In this document: in pieces, positions 1-11,515 of the stretch
Layout: each line of letters starts with the position of its first letter
How positions within the stretch are numbered: position 1 is the stretch's first letter
Notes under the pieces: generated by a model
What the model was told of the DNA's origin: nothing
What the model saw: the letters and a program-made list of their open reading frames with translations, nothing else
Database searches by the model: none
Made by a program: the position numbers and the translations under genes
Assembly: GCF_002127545.1 (NCBI RefSeq)
Contig: NZ_MUBK01000005.1
Coordinates: 78,924 to 142,923 of the forward strand
Direction of reading: 5' to 3'
DNA length: 64,000 nucleotides
Origin: Xenorhabdus beddingii
GTDB taxonomy: Bacteria; Pseudomonadota; Gammaproteobacteria; Enterobacterales; Enterobacteriaceae

Positions 1-1724
<1,724 letters not shown>

Positions 1725-1725
1725 G

Positions 1726-2229
1726 CTAATTTTTTATGATTTCTTCCAACAACGTTTTTAAAGAAAAAATGACGGCCTGTAGACGCACGGCATTGCGGTC
1801 TCCCGCAAACTGTTGACGATATGCTACAGTCTGAACACATTCATCAATATGGAAGGCAAATCCAAACCAAACCGTACCCGTCGGTTTTTCCTTACTGCCA
1901 CCCTCCGGCCCGGCAATGCCACTGACAGAAACAGAAAAATCCGCTCTAGCGGTTTTTAATGCGCCTGCAGCCATCTCTTTTACGACTTGTTCGCTTACAG
2001 CACCAAACTGTTCCAGTGATGCCAGTGAAACACCCAGCATTTCATGTTTAGCTGCATTGCTGTATGTCACGAAACCGCGGTTAAAATAGGCCGAACTGCC
2101 CGCAATATCTGTGATCACCTTGGCAATCCAACCCCCTGTGCAGGATTCTGCACAGGTCACGGATAATTTTTTCTGTGTTAATTTCTTACCCAGTTCAATA
2201 CTAAGCTGATTCAGGAATTTTTCATCCAT
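1726..2229 (-). CDS. pncC: Nicotinamide-nucleotide amidohydrolase PncC (CinA C-terminal type)
   Basis: This 167-aa protein is the stand-alone CinA C-terminal domain (YgaD/PncC). It deamidates nicotinamide mononucleotide to nicotinate mononucleotide for NAD recycling. Family motifs are CAESCTGG (residues 26-33), FVTYSNAAK near 53-61, SGIAGPEGG (103-111) and PTGTVWFGF. The CinA N-terminal MoCF-like domain is absent, as in the enterobacterial YgaD form. It lies directly upstream of recA in the same orientation, but the recA promoter between them lets recA be expressed alone. The same order occurs in other enterobacteria. Confidence 0.9.
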   Translation of the reverse strand: MDEKFLNQLSIELGKKLTQKKLSVTCAESCTGGWIAKVITDIAGSSAYFNRGFVTYSNAAKHEMLGVSLASLEQFGAVSEQVVKEMAAGALKTARADFSVSVSGIAGPEGGSKEKPTGTVWFGFAFHIDECVQTVAYRQQFAGDRNAVRLQAVIFSLKTLLEEIIKN

Positions 2230-2254
2230 AACAGACCTTCAATGCTATAAGAAA

Positions 2255-3451
2255 TTAATTTTTTCGAAATAGATCCCAAATCCATAGCCCACCAATGGCC
2301 AGAGAAAGCAAAATACCAAAGCCAATGCCAACCGAAACCACTGACGCACCAAACTTAATGGAAATTAAATATAACCCCAGCATAACCAGCATGGCACTAT
2401 TTTCGCCAAGATTTTGTACAGCAACGGCTTTACCGGCTCCCATTGAATGTTTTCCATGCTCTTGTAACAACGCATTTAAGGGGACAACAAACAGTCCACC
2501 AAATACGCCGAGAATGATCAAAATTAAATAGGAGAACCCTATTGATTGCTGAGTGGCAAAAAGGATAACCATAATGCCGATTAAGATCCCCGCAGGCATG
2601 CAACGGCGCACCGTTTTCAATGTAATAAACCGTGCAGCCAGACCCGCTCCGGCAATGATACCAATAGCGACGATGGCATTCATCAGTGTAGGTGTTGTAT
2701 TTCCTTCAACGCCCAGTACAACGGGAACCCAGGCAACCAACAGGAACCGCAGTGTAACACCCGCCCCCCAAAATAAGCTGGTGCCTACCAGTGAAAATCG
2801 GGTTTCCTGATTACGCCAAAGTGTGGCACAAACCGCCATGAAATCCACCAGCATTTTTTGGGGATACCAGCCCTTTTCCTGACGGGCCGCAGCCAAACGG
2901 GGAATATAGAAATTCGCCACGACGGCCGCACCATACAACAATGCACAAAGCCCTAATGCCAATATCAGATTAACATCAGAAAGGGATCCGCCAGTGACTG
3001 AACCAATCAGGATCGCGGCAATGGTCGATGCTTCCATCATCCCATTGGCTTTTACCAAGCTCCCCTTCCCCGTCAATTCACCCAAGATCCCATACTTAGC
3101 GGGAGAATAGGCTGCCGCCCCAATTCCCACTAAGGTATATCCCAGAAACGGGTTCATATCGATGCAAATGCTGATGGCTCCAAGCAATTTAATGCCGTTG
3201 GAAAAGAGCATGACGCGCCCTTTTGAAAACCGATCAGCAACTTGCCCCACAAAAGGGGCAAGTACAATATAGGTCAGAACAAAAACCATTTGCAGGGCCG
3301 GCAGACTCCATTCAGGGTAAGCCTCGACCTTCAATTGAGCCAAGAGGGTAAAAAGTAGTGCGTTGTCAGCAAAAGCAGAAAGAAATTGTGACAATAATAC
3401 CGCTTTCATACCTCGATTTAACAGTGGTCGTGTCTCCACAGTGCCATTCAT
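2255..3451 (-). CDS. lplT: Lysophospholipid transporter LplT
   Basis: This 398-aa MFS-type inner-membrane protein with about 12 hydrophobic segments flips 2-acyl-glycerophosphoethanolamine from the periplasmic to the cytoplasmic leaflet for re-acylation by Aas. The start [25 protein letters not shown] and the stretches [13 protein letters not shown] and [15 protein letters not shown] match the LplT family. It begins 4 bases after the aas stop, so the two are transcribed and probably translated together, as in E. coli. Confidence 0.94.
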   Translation of the reverse strand: MNGTVETRPLLNRGMKAVLLSQFLSAFADNALLFTLLAQLKVEAYPEWSLPALQMVFVLTYIVLAPFVGQVADRFSKGRVMLFSNGIKLLGAISICIDMNPFLGYTLVGIGAAAYSPAKYGILGELTGKGSLVKANGMMEASTIAAILIGSVTGGSLSDVNLILALGLCALLYGAAVVANFYIPRLAAARQEKGWYPQKMLVDFMAVCATLWRNQETRFSLVGTSLFWGAGVTLRFLLVAWVPVVLGVEGNTTPTLMNAIVAIGIIAGAGLAARFITLKTVRRCMPAGILIGIMVILFATQQSIGFSYLILIILGVFGGLFVVPLNALLQEHGKHSMGAGKAVAVQNLGENSAMLVMLGLYLISIKFGASVVSVGIGFGILLSLAIGGLWIWDLFRKN

Positions 3452-3455
3452 TTCC

Positions 3456-5609
3456 TTACTCCTGTTCGGCCATTTTTCTCAATGTGACAAAATCCGGTTT
3501 ACCACTGCCAAGCAAAGGAAGTTGCTTCACATAACGAATATCCCGTGGAACCGTCAATTCAGGCATTCCTACTTCACGGGCCACGCCAAGCATGGCATTT
3601 CTATTCAAATTGGCATCCGTTGTGAACAGGACCAGCGCTTCGCCTTTACTTTGATCACTCCTGGCTGTTGCTGCATGCAGCGCATCAATAGAAACCCTTG
3701 ATGCAATTTGTTCTACTGCTTCGAGAGAAACCATTTCTCCCGCCAACTTAGCAAAACGTTTCACCCGCCCCTTGATCGCACAGAAGCCTTCTTCGTCAAT
3801 AGAAACGATATCTCCGGTGTCATACCAGCCGATTTGATTATTTCCTGCTGCATCTTCCGCCGATGGTGGTTCCAAACGCTCAGGGGCTTCGACACGCAAA
3901 TAGCCTTTCATGACATTCGGGCCACGTAGCTGCAAGCGCCCTCCTTTTTCGATCCCCGGCACAGGCAGTAAGCGAGCTTCCATACCCGGCAAGAGCCGCC
4001 CGACCGTTCCTATTTTTGCAGCCATAGGGACGTTAATTGCGACAACAGGTGCACATTCGGTCACGCCATAACCTTCCAGAATGCGGATACCGAATTTATC
4101 CTGCCAAACACGTTTGGTCTTCTCTGACAGCTTTTCTGCGCCAGCGACGACATAGCGCAGTCGGGCAAAATCATAGGGATGAGCAAAGCGGGCATAATTA
4201 CCCAGAAAGGTCGAAGTTCCGAACAATACAGTGCAATTGCGATCATAAACCAGCTCAGGCACAACACGATAATGCAGGGGGCTAGGATAGAGGAATATTC
4301 GGCTGCCTGTCATTAGCGGCGTCAATAAACCGACTGTCAGGCCAAAGGCATGGAACAGGGGTAAAGAGGACATGAAACGATCCTGGGGGGTAAAATCAGC
4401 AATCGTTTTTATCTGTTCGACGTTAGCCAGTAAGCTGGCATGACTGTGAACCACGCCCTTTGGTGCCCCTTCTGAACCTGATGTAAACAGGATCAATGCA
4501 TCATCATCAGGCTTTTGTGAAGTCATGACCGCTTTGGAAGGGAAAATCAGGTGCCACAGTATCCAAAGTTTATCATCCCGAGTGATGGTGTCTTTTAAAT
4601 CCTCAAGGTATATCCAATTCGCTTCTGTTACCTGTTCTGGCAGATGAGTCAATTGCCCTTTCTCCAGAAATTGGCGAGACGTCACGATAGTTTTGAGGGT
4701 CGCAGCCTGCATAGCGCTTTTAATTCCGCTGCTGCCGGCCGTGTAGTTCAGAAGGGCAGGCACACGTCCTTTCAACAAAGCGCCATAAATGGCAGCAGCC
4801 ATCACCGTCGCATTTGGCAATAGTAAACCGACTCGTTCACCTTCTTTTGTAAAACGTTCCAGGATCCGGCTGACACCCAATATTTTTTTCAGTAATGAGT
4901 GGTAACTATCTTCCTTGAAGCTCACATCCTCAATGCAAGGTTTGAAACGACCAAAACGTTTTTGTGCAGTCAAGTAAGCATTGAACAACGTTTCTTTTGG
5001 CCGGGTTTTCATTCTCACATCCATCATGATGGCGTGGAGATGTTCTCCCGCTAAACGACGGCGCATTGTTGAGTTGGGAGCATCCGGCATAGGCAGATCG
5101 ACGGCGGGTAAAATTTTGAGGGTGATTTTCGGGAACCAATGCAGTTTCATTATTCCTTTCAATCGGCCAAAAATGGTTTGTTCTGCACCATCAATACGAA
5201 TTGGAACCACCTTTGCACCTGATTTCGCGGCAACAAAGGCCGCACCATCATAGATTTTCATGAGCGAGCCGGTTATCGTGATCCGTCCTTCCGGGAAAAT
5301 CACGATCGGACGCCCTTTCTCCACTTCTTTAATCAACGTCCTGACGGCCATCGGGTTGGTTGGGTCCAGAGGAACAACATCGGCATAAGACTTAATGAAT
5401 TTGAAAAAACCCCGGGTCGCAATACTAGAATAGATAGCGAATACGGGTTTTACTGGCAGGAACAACCCAATTAATAGACCATCCAGAAATGAAATATGAT
5501 TGGGTGTAATAAGACATTTTGGGTGTTTAAGCTGCTTATCATCACCTTCTACTGTGACTCGAAAGAGCACCCGTACAAGTAACCGAATAAAATTCAAGAG
5601 CATATCCAT
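3456..5609 (-). CDS. aas: Bifunctional 2-acylglycerophosphoethanolamine acyltransferase / acyl-ACP synthetase
   Basis: This 717-aa two-domain enzyme repairs lysophosphatidylethanolamine. The N-terminal part is a PlsC-type acyltransferase with the HX4D motif NHISFLD (H38, D43) and FPEGR (105-109). The remainder is an AMP-forming acyl-ACP synthetase with the P-loop-like signature [12 protein letters not shown] (374-385) and [10 protein letters not shown] and YDTGD motifs. The length equals that of the E. coli protein (719). The ATG at 5609 gives the family-typical [20 protein letters not shown] start. It is the first gene of an aas-lplT pair, with about 120 bases of AT-rich promoter region upstream. 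Confidence 0.95.
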   Translation of the reverse strand: MDMLLNFIRLLVRVLFRVTVEGDDKQLKHPKCLITPNHISFLDGLLIGLFLPVKPVFAIYSSIATRGFFKFIKSYADVVPLDPTNPMAVRTLIKEVEKGRPIVIFPEGRITITGSLMKIYDGAAFVAAKSGAKVVPIRIDGAEQTIFGRLKGIMKLHWFPKITLKILPAVDLPMPDAPNSTMRRRLAGEHLHAIMMDVRMKTRPKETLFNAYLTAQKRFGRFKPCIEDVSFKEDSYHSLLKKILGVSRILERFTKEGERVGLLLPNATVMAAAIYGALLKGRVPALLNYTAGSSGIKSAMQAATLKTIVTSRQFLEKGQLTHLPEQVTEANWIYLEDLKDTITRDDKLWILWHLIFPSKAVMTSQKPDDDALILFTSGSEGAPKGVVHSHASLLANVEQIKTIADFTPQDRFMSSLPLFHAFGLTVGLLTPLMTGSRIFLYPSPLHYRVVPELVYDRNCTVLFGTSTFLGNYARFAHPYDFARLRYVVAGAEKLSEKTKRVWQDKFGIRILEGYGVTECAPVVAINVPMAAKIGTVGRLLPGMEARLLPVPGIEKGGRLQLRGPNVMKGYLRVEAPERLEPPSAEDAAGNNQIGWYDTGDIVSIDEEGFCAIKGRVKRFAKLAGEMVSLEAVEQIASRVSIDALHAATARSDQSKGEALVLFTTDANLNRNAMLGVAREVGMPELTVPRDIRYVKQLPLLGSGKPDFVTLRKMAEQE

Positions 5610-5732
5610 ATCTCAAATATAATTAAATAAAATTAAAGTGAGTAAGTAGGATGATACTATAAGTTGTATAAGCAGCCTGATATATAAGATTTCCCTGTTA
5701 TATGGAAAATAAACTTAAAAAACCTCAATATA

Positions 5733-6263
5733 TCAAATTATTTTATTTTCCTGGCTCAAAATGTAAGAGTTAATGTTAAAGACGATATCTTCTGTTGCAA
5801 GACTGGCATCAACAATGAGATCTGCGCACTCATGATAGAGTGGCTCCCTTTCAACCAATACCCCTTCAATTTCTTCTATGATGGATTTTCCCGTCAAACT
5901 GGGGCGCTGTGAGTTTTCTGGATTAAGGGATAACCGCTTGATTAAAATGTTTGCGGATGCCTGCAAATAAATCACGATGCCATTTTGTTGCATATACAGA
6001 CGATTTTCCGGCGACAGAACCATTCCCCCACCCGTGGAAATGACGTGTTCACTTTGGCTCACCGTTTTCAGTGTTTGACTTTCCAATTTTCTGAAATATT
6101 CCCAGCCATTGTGTTCAACAAGCGTTGCAATACTCATTTGGCTGGCGGTTTGAATACTCTCATCAGTGTCAACAAATTTATACGACAATGCTTCAGCTAA
6201 CAACTTACCTATTGTCGTCTTCCCTGCACCTCGTGCACCTACGATGAATAGAGTTCGTTTCAT
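5733..6263 (-). CDS. aroL: Shikimate kinase II (AroL-type)
   Basis: This 176-aa kinase phosphorylates shikimate at the 3-hydroxyl in the chorismate pathway. The P-loop is GARGAGKTT (residues 9-17), the shikimate-binding pair is in DTDE (32-35), and STGGG follows at 76-80. The sequence is nearer AroL than AroK by its MKRTLFIVGARGAGKTT opening, but the assignment between the two isozymes is by resemblance only. The neighbour proA is in the same orientation, but a strong terminator lies between them, so it is probably monocistronic. The promoter region contains a 16-bp palindrome (6326-6341). Confidence 0.85.
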   Translation of the reverse strand: MKRTLFIVGARGAGKTTIGKLLAEALSYKFVDTDESIQTASQMSIATLVEHNGWEYFRKLESQTLKTVSQSEHVISTGGGMVLSPENRLYMQQNGIVIYLQASANILIKRLSLNPENSQRPSLTGKSIIEEIEGVLVEREPLYHECADLIVDASLATEDIVFNINSYILSQENKII

Positions 6264-6325
6264 TTTGTTGTCTTCCTGAAGGATATATAAAATTAAGATT
6301 AAGCATAAAGTATAGTAACTAAATA

Positions 6326-6341
6326 TTTACACTAGTGTAAA
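6326..6341. promoter_or_regulatory. Perfect 16-bp palindrome upstream of the shikimate kinase gene
   Basis: TTTACACTAGTGTAAA is a perfect palindrome 63 bases before the kinase start. It contains TTTACA and TGTAAA half-sites, as in TyrR boxes, but inverted relative to the TyrR consensus (TGTAAA-N6-TTTACA), and a central CTAG as in TrpR operators. E. coli aroL is controlled by both proteins, so an aromatic-amino-acid operator is plausible. Which protein binds is an inference. Confidence 0.45.
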
Positions 6342-6362
6342 AAGTATTTTTTATTGAACAAA

Positions 6363-6390
6363 AAGTCACACTTAATGCTAAGTGTGACTT
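6363..6390 (-). terminator. Terminator downstream of proBA
   Basis: A 12-bp perfect stem (AAGTCACACTTA, 6363-6374, and TAAGTGTGACTT, 6379-6390) with a 4-nt loop is followed on the minus strand by TTTTTG. It lies 52 bases beyond the proA stop. Confidence 0.88.
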
Positions 6391-6442
6391 ACTTTAGTTC
6401 ACAATCAACCGTTCAACCCGATCTCATTACAACAGAATACGA

Positions 6443-7696
6443 TTAACCACGGGGTAAGTAATCGCCATAACCGATCCATTTATAGGTTGTCAGCGCATCC
6501 AGCCCCATTGGCCCCCTGGCGTGTAATTTCTGGGTACTGACGGCCACTTCAGCGCCTAAACCAAACTGACCACCATCAGTAAAACGGGTACTTGCATTCA
6601 CATACACCGCCGCTGAATCCACTCGCTGCACAAAATAGTCAGCCTGCTGCAAAGATTCCGTCAGGATCGCGTCAGAATGGGCCGTGCCATAAGTACGAAT
6701 ATGTTCAATCGCTTGATCGATACCGCTGACAAGCTCCACATTCATATCCAGTGACAACCATTCATCACCGTAATCTTCTTCTGTCACTTCGACGACGGTT
6801 GCGGGGCCATCTTTCAGCAATATAATTGCGGATGCACCCGCATGTAATGTCACCCCCTGCTCTTTCATTTTTGTGCTCAGAACCGGCAGGAAATCGGCGG
6901 CAATTTTTTCATGTACCAACAGGGTTTCCAGTGAATTACAGGCACTCGGACGTTGTACTTTCGCATTAGTGATCACTTCCAAGGCTTTTTCAATATTGAT
7001 GTTTTCATCTACAAATGTGTGACAAACACCAATGCCTCCAGTAATCACCGGAATAGTAGATTGTTCACGGCACAGTTTATGTAAGCCGGCACCACCACGA
7101 GGGATCAACATATCAACGTAGCGATCCATTTTCAGCAATTCAGTCACCCACTCACGGTCTGGTTTACTGATGGCCTGAACCGCAGCCGCAGGTAAACCAC
7201 TTTGTTCCAGTGCCTGCTGAATGACTTTCACCATCACCTGATTGGTATGATGGGTCTCCTTGCCGCCGCGCAGTATCACCGCATTACCGGTTTTCAGACA
7301 CAATGATGCCACGTCAATAGTGACATTCGGACGGGCTTCATAAATAACGCCAATGACGCCCAAAGGGACACGGCGCCGGCTTAATTGCAATCCATTATCC
7401 AATAATTGCCCATCCAAAACCTGTCCTACAGGATCGGCCAGACGACAGACCTGACGTACATCATTGGCTATGGCGTTCAGCCGCTCAGGGGTCAACAATA
7501 ACCGATCGAGCAGTGCGTCACTCATTCCCTGCTCGCGGGCTTGATGCATATCTTGCTGATTAGCCGCAAGAATGATCTCAATTTCTGTCTCCAGCAAATC
7601 AGCAATGTGATTCAACGCCTGATTTTTCTGGCGGGTATTTAACTGTGCCAATTGCCATGATGCGGCTTTGGCTGCTTTTCCCATCTGCTCTAGCAT
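6443..7696 (-). CDS. proA: Gamma-glutamyl phosphate reductase
   Basis: ProA (417 aa, the same length as in E. coli) reduces gamma-glutamyl phosphate to glutamate semialdehyde with NADPH, the second step of proline synthesis. It is an aldehyde-dehydrogenase-fold protein. Visible are the nucleotide-binding LRGGKE region and the catalytic cysteine in [16 protein letters not shown]. It lies 38 bases downstream of proB in the usual proBA operon. The last pathway enzyme, proC, is also in this window, near 51 kb. Confidence 0.97.
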   Translation of the reverse strand: MLEQMGKAAKAASWQLAQLNTRQKNQALNHIADLLETEIEIILAANQQDMHQAREQGMSDALLDRLLLTPERLNAIANDVRQVCRLADPVGQVLDGQLLDNGLQLSRRRVPLGVIGVIYEARPNVTIDVASLCLKTGNAVILRGGKETHHTNQVMVKVIQQALEQSGLPAAAVQAISKPDREWVTELLKMDRYVDMLIPRGGAGLHKLCREQSTIPVITGGIGVCHTFVDENINIEKALEVITNAKVQRPSACNSLETLLVHEKIAADFLPVLSTKMKEQGVTLHAGASAIILLKDGPATVVEVTEEDYGDEWLSLDMNVELVSGIDQAIEHIRTYGTAHSDAILTESLQQADYFVQRVDSAAVYVNASTRFTDGGQFGLGAEVAVSTQKLHARGPMGLDALTTYKWIGYGDYLPRG

Positions 7697-7734
7697 GGTG
7701 GAATCCTTTATTCCGATCGATCAATGATGATCAA

Positions 7735-8841
7735 TTAGCTTACGATTAAATCGTCACGGTGAACCGCAACGGCGCCATACTCATATCCCAGTATCCGGTT
7801 AATGTGCATTGAATGCTGACCGGCAATCATACGTAAGGCATCGCTGTTATAGCGACAAACTCCGTGAGCCAAATCTTTGCCGGATAAGCTGAGGATGCGA
7901 ATGACTTCACCACGGGAAAAATCACCTTTAACGTTTTTGATCCCTTTTGGCAGCAACGAGCTGCCTTTTTCAAGGATTGCCGTTTCTGCACCATGATCAA
8001 CAATGATTTCTCCGGCCGGGGGGGCACCAAAGATCCAGCGCTTGCGATTTTCCATTGGGCTAGATAAGCCATGAAAACGGGTTCCCACCGCTTTTCCCTC
8101 AATGACATCGGCAATGACATCGGGTTTATTGCCAGCGGCGATGATAACATCAATTCCCGCACGCCCGGCGACTCCAGCAGCCTGAAGTTTTGTCGCCATC
8201 CCTCCCGTTCCCAAACCTGAAACACTGTCTCCCGCCATCATCTTCAATTCATCGCTGATGTCATGCACTTCAGAGATCAATTCGGCATCAGGATGATGAC
8301 GAGGATCAGCCGTATAAAGCCCTGCGATATCTGTCAGGAGCAATAACTTATCTGCACTGCCCAAAATAGCCGCCAGGGCAGAAAGGTTATCATTATCCCC
8401 CACTTTAATCTCTGCTGTCGCAACGGCGTCATTTTCATTAATAATGGGAACAATATGGTTATCAAGCAATGCCTGGAGGGTATCCCTCGCATTCAAGAAA
8501 CGCTCACGATCTTCCAAGTCCGCACGCGTGAGCAACATTTGCCCGACATGGATACCATAAATCGAGAAAAGCTGCTCCCACAGTTGGATCAGGCGACTTT
8601 GTCCGACGGCGGCCAGCAACTGTTTTGAAGCAATCGTGGCGGGAAGGTCGGGATACCCCAAATGCTCACGTCCGGCCGCAATCGCGCCAGACGTCACAAT
8701 AACAATGCGGTGGCCTTTTTCATGCTGTTGAGCACATTGGCGAACCAGCTCCACGATGTGGGCACGATTCAAACGACGAGAGCCACCGGTCAATACACTC
8801 GTCCCCAGTTTCACAACCAAGGTTTGGCTGCCATTCATCAT
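7735..8841 (-). CDS. proB: Glutamate 5-kinase
   Basis: ProB (368 aa) phosphorylates glutamate and is the proline-feedback-controlled first enzyme of proline synthesis. It has an amino-acid-kinase domain ([49 protein letters not shown]) followed by a C-terminal PUA domain. Two adjacent ATGs (8841 and 8838) are possible starts; [12 protein letters not shown] is the family-like beginning. The upstream gap carries 17-bp tandem repeats and a hairpin. Confidence 0.97.
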   Translation of the reverse strand: MMNGSQTLVVKLGTSVLTGGSRRLNRAHIVELVRQCAQQHEKGHRIVIVTSGAIAAGREHLGYPDLPATIASKQLLAAVGQSRLIQLWEQLFSIYGIHVGQMLLTRADLEDRERFLNARDTLQALLDNHIVPIINENDAVATAEIKVGDNDNLSALAAILGSADKLLLLTDIAGLYTADPRHHPDAELISEVHDISDELKMMAGDSVSGLGTGGMATKLQAAGVAGRAGIDVIIAAGNKPDVIADVIEGKAVGTRFHGLSSPMENRKRWIFGAPPAGEIIVDHGAETAILEKGSSLLPKGIKNVKGDFSRGEVIRILSLSGKDLAHGVCRYNSDALRMIAGQHSMHINRILGYEYGAVAVHRDDLIVS

Positions 8842-8872
8842 ATTTCTGCCATTAACAGTTATTTGAACAAAT

Positions 8873-8923
8873 AATTCGATTAAAAAAACAATTCGATTAA
8901 AAAAACGATTTTCTTAAAAAAAC
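8873..8923. repeat. 17-bp tandem repeat upstream of proB
   Basis: Two identical copies of AATTCGATTAAAAAAAC (8873-8889 and 8890-8906) are followed by a third, degenerate copy ending at 8923. It is one of several short tandem duplications seen between genes in this window. Confidence 0.8.
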
Positions 8924-8948
8924 GGTATCCAGTTTTAACAGGAGAGAA

Positions 8949-8972
8949 GCGTTATGCCAACTGACATAACGC
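8949..8972. other. Hairpin between crl and proB
   Basis: Arms GCGTTATG and CATAACGC (8949-8956, 8965-8972) enclose an 8-nt loop, 31 bases past the crl stop. No T-run follows on the minus strand, so it may act as a transcript 3' end or processing hairpin rather than a classic terminator. Confidence 0.55.
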
Positions 8973-9003
8973 AAAATTTAAAAAAAGCAGGCTTAAAACA
9001 GAT

Positions 9004-9405
9004 TCATGCCATAACTTGAGTCTGAAGAGAAATGGTATTTTTGGAGGGAGTCAGCGTCAGTTTGAGCGCATCAAAAGAATTCGCCAGACGTTGATGAAAT
9101 GTCTGCAAGGTTGATTCAAGATGTTCCAGATCAGCCTTTTTTTTGATACTCATGGCGTGCCATTCACCATTTTTATCAAATAAACCTATCTGATAGTGAT
9201 AAACAAAGCCCTGCCCCTGTGCTTCTAACTCTAACCACCATCCCCAGAATTCGCGTTTTTCGGGTGCCGCTTTTGCACTGACACAAACTGCTAAACAGTC
9301 AAAGAAAAAATAACCGTTTTGGCATTTTAATTCACGTACATACGGCCCTAAGGCAGAAAAATTCTTTAACAGCCTATTTTTAGAATAACTTACGGGCAAA
9401 GTCAT
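9004..9405 (-). CDS. crl: Sigma-S-binding transcription factor Crl
   Basis: Crl (133 aa, as in E. coli) is a small cytoplasmic protein that binds RpoS and favours assembly of the sigma-S holoenzyme. The core is clearly recognisable: FSALGPYVRE near residue 15-24, NGYFFFDCLAVCV, and REFWGWWLELEAQ near 51-63. The C-terminal third is divergent from E. coli, as is usual. It stands alone between frsA and proB on the same strand. Confidence 0.93.
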   Translation of the reverse strand: MTLPVSYSKNRLLKNFSALGPYVRELKCQNGYFFFDCLAVCVSAKAAPEKREFWGWWLELEAQGQGFVYHYQIGLFDKNGEWHAMSIKKKADLEHLESTLQTFHQRLANSFDALKLTLTPSKNTISLQTQVMA

Positions 9406-9476
9406 ACAAAGGTCTCCTTATATACAGAACACCTTTGTATCAAATGGTTAAAAAATATCAAGTAATAAATTTTACT

Positions 9477-10760
9477 TTATACAACTTTATCTTTCAACCA
9501 TACACTTATTTCGTGTAGCGCCTTATTGAAACCACTATAAACTGAGGTGGCAGGGATCGCCCGCAATGAACCCTCCATTGATGACATAGCAATCAATTTT
9601 GAGTCCTTTCTTGGGCTGAAAATATCATCTTCCCAATACACCGAAAACATAGGGACACTACAGCGACGCCCCAACAAGCCTTGATTTTTCAATGAATAAC
9701 ATCTCAGCTCTGAACGCAGTCTCTCTTCATCAACGTGGTAAATCCCCAGACGACTGGCCAGTACGTCAATATACATTGACGGAATTTTCTGCTGTAATTT
9801 CCCATCATGCAGTAATTCATGAACAATCGGGCCAACTACCGCAATCCCTTTAATCAGTTTCGGTTCCAGATAGGCAAGACGAACAGCAATATTGGCACCA
9901 AAACGAAAACCAAACACGCCTACACGAGTATGGTCAATCCACGGTATGGTATCCAGTTGTTGCAAAACTTGTTGATGAAGCGCGCAGGTATCCTGTGTCA
10001 GTGTGAATTTGGCGGAATAACCCACAGAAGGCATATCCACCGTCAACATGGCAAAACCGAGAGGCGAGAAATATTCGCGGAACAACCGCCAACAATCGCT
10101 CTGCACATTATCAAGGCTGGTACAGACTAAAATCGTTGGGCAGGGTCCTTGAACATGGGAAGGAAGATGCAATAATCCAGTCACACTTTTCCCCCCTTCC
10201 AAATGAAATTCCAGTTTTTTCAATTCATAATCAGAAAAACGCGCCGCATTTTCGTAGGCTTTATTCGCCAACACGATAGCTTGATCAGCCAACTCGTCAC
10301 CGCGCAAATGAGGATAAGCGGCGATACTGTAAAGCGTTGCCGCCTTTAACCAGCATGCCCCAGCTTTCTCAGCCTCTTCAGTATGCAGAGCTTCCTGCTG
10401 CCAGTGCATTGCCTGCTGTGACCACTCAAATGCCCAATTTCCTTTACGATAGCCGATCACAGTATCCAACAAATGATCGGTACTGCGCTCGGCATCTGTC
10501 ACGGCAATCCGGCTGAGAACTTCTTGAATTTCAATCGGATTGATTCCCCTCCAGATCCAAGCGAGCCAATTAATCATTCGATACCAACGCTCGCAACGCT
10601 TACCACCACGCGGGCTATTACCGACAAGGGTACGATCACCAACAATAGAATTATCACCAGCCGTGATAGATTGTAGTCGAGTGGATTTTACCAGTGTGGA
10701 GGTCTCCCGATGTTTAAATCGAGATTTAAACAGCGACTCTGAAAGGTTTTGTTTAGTCAT
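9477..10760 (-). CDS. frsA: FrsA, alpha/beta-hydrolase (fermentation-respiration switch protein)
   Basis: This 427-aa protein matches YafA/FrsA of E. coli (414 aa) along its length: LSESLFKSRFKHRETSTLV at the start, WYRMINWLAWIWRGI, TILVCTSLDNVQSDCW, FGFRFGANIAVRLAYLE and the ending GFNKALHEISVWLKDK. It has an esterase fold. The nucleophile elbow reads GFRFG where most hydrolases have GxSxG, as in E. coli FrsA. FrsA was reported to bind dephosphorylated EIIA-Glc; catalytic roles are disputed. It starts 15 bases after gpt and is probably cotranscribed. An extra stretch of about 15 residues near position 40-55 accounts for its extra length. Confidence 0.93.
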   Translation of the reverse strand: MTKQNLSESLFKSRFKHRETSTLVKSTRLQSITAGDNSIVGDRTLVGNSPRGGKRCERWYRMINWLAWIWRGINPIEIQEVLSRIAVTDAERSTDHLLDTVIGYRKGNWAFEWSQQAMHWQQEALHTEEAEKAGACWLKAATLYSIAAYPHLRGDELADQAIVLANKAYENAARFSDYELKKLEFHLEGGKSVTGLLHLPSHVQGPCPTILVCTSLDNVQSDCWRLFREYFSPLGFAMLTVDMPSVGYSAKFTLTQDTCALHQQVLQQLDTIPWIDHTRVGVFGFRFGANIAVRLAYLEPKLIKGIAVVGPIVHELLHDGKLQQKIPSMYIDVLASRLGIYHVDEERLRSELRCYSLKNQGLLGRRCSVPMFSVYWEDDIFSPRKDSKLIAMSSMEGSLRAIPATSVYSGFNKALHEISVWLKDKVV

Positions 10761-10775
10761 GACAAAAGAAAATTC

Positions 10776-11237
10776 TTACTGCTTATCACAAATAGGAGGA
10801 ACGAACATAACGCCCATATCCCATGGCTGCTCAATCCAGGTGTTTTGAGGAATATCAACGACATAATCATTCACAAGAGGACGGCCGGCAGGTTTTGCAA
10901 AAATCGTGACAAAATGGGCTTTCGGATACATATCGCGGATTGCCTGTGCAGTCCCGCCGGTATCAACCAGATCATCAACAACGATAAATCCCTCACCGTC
11001 GCCTTCCGCTTTTTTCAACACATTCAACTCGCGCTGATTATTGTGATCATAGCTGGAAATACAGACCGTATCGACATGGCGAATTCCCAGCTCACGAGCC
11101 AACAATGCGCCCGGCACAAGGCCACCGCGACTCACGGCAATAATGCCTTTCCACTGTTCTACCGGAAGTAAACGTTGTGCCAATTGACGGGCATGTATTT
11201 GCAACATATCCCACGTTACAACATATTTTTCACTCAT
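10776..11237 (-). CDS. gpt: Xanthine-guanine phosphoribosyltransferase
   Basis: Gpt (153 aa) salvages guanine and xanthine by transfer to PRPP. The PRPP-binding loop is [12 protein letters not shown], preceded by [20 protein letters not shown]. The start [20 protein letters not shown] and the [24 protein letters not shown] region are standard. It is first in a gpt-frsA transcription unit and divergent from pepD across a 278-base region. Confidence 0.97.
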   Translation of the reverse strand: MSEKYVVTWDMLQIHARQLAQRLLPVEQWKGIIAVSRGGLVPGALLARELGIRHVDTVCISSYDHNNQRELNVLKKAEGDGEGFIVVDDLVDTGGTAQAIRDMYPKAHFVTIFAKPAGRPLVNDYVVDIPQNTWIEQPWDMGVMFVPPICDKQ

Positions 11238-11515
11238 AAAATTTGATCCTGGATACTAAAGAATATTTCAGAAAAGTGTTTTTTTTGCGGAAAAAAGGTT
11301 GCGCGAGATTATAGTGATTTGAACAGACAAAGACCAGTAAAAACAAGGTAGGACCCTATCCTGACTGCGCATTACAGATAATAAAATGATATTCTCAGAC
11401 ATGACATGAACCTTAGGATAGCGCAAGATGACAAAAGCGCCCTAATGTATCAAGCATTACCATTTTCTCACCAAGATGTATTTTCTCACTCAGATGTCGT
11501 TACAGGAGATTCGCC

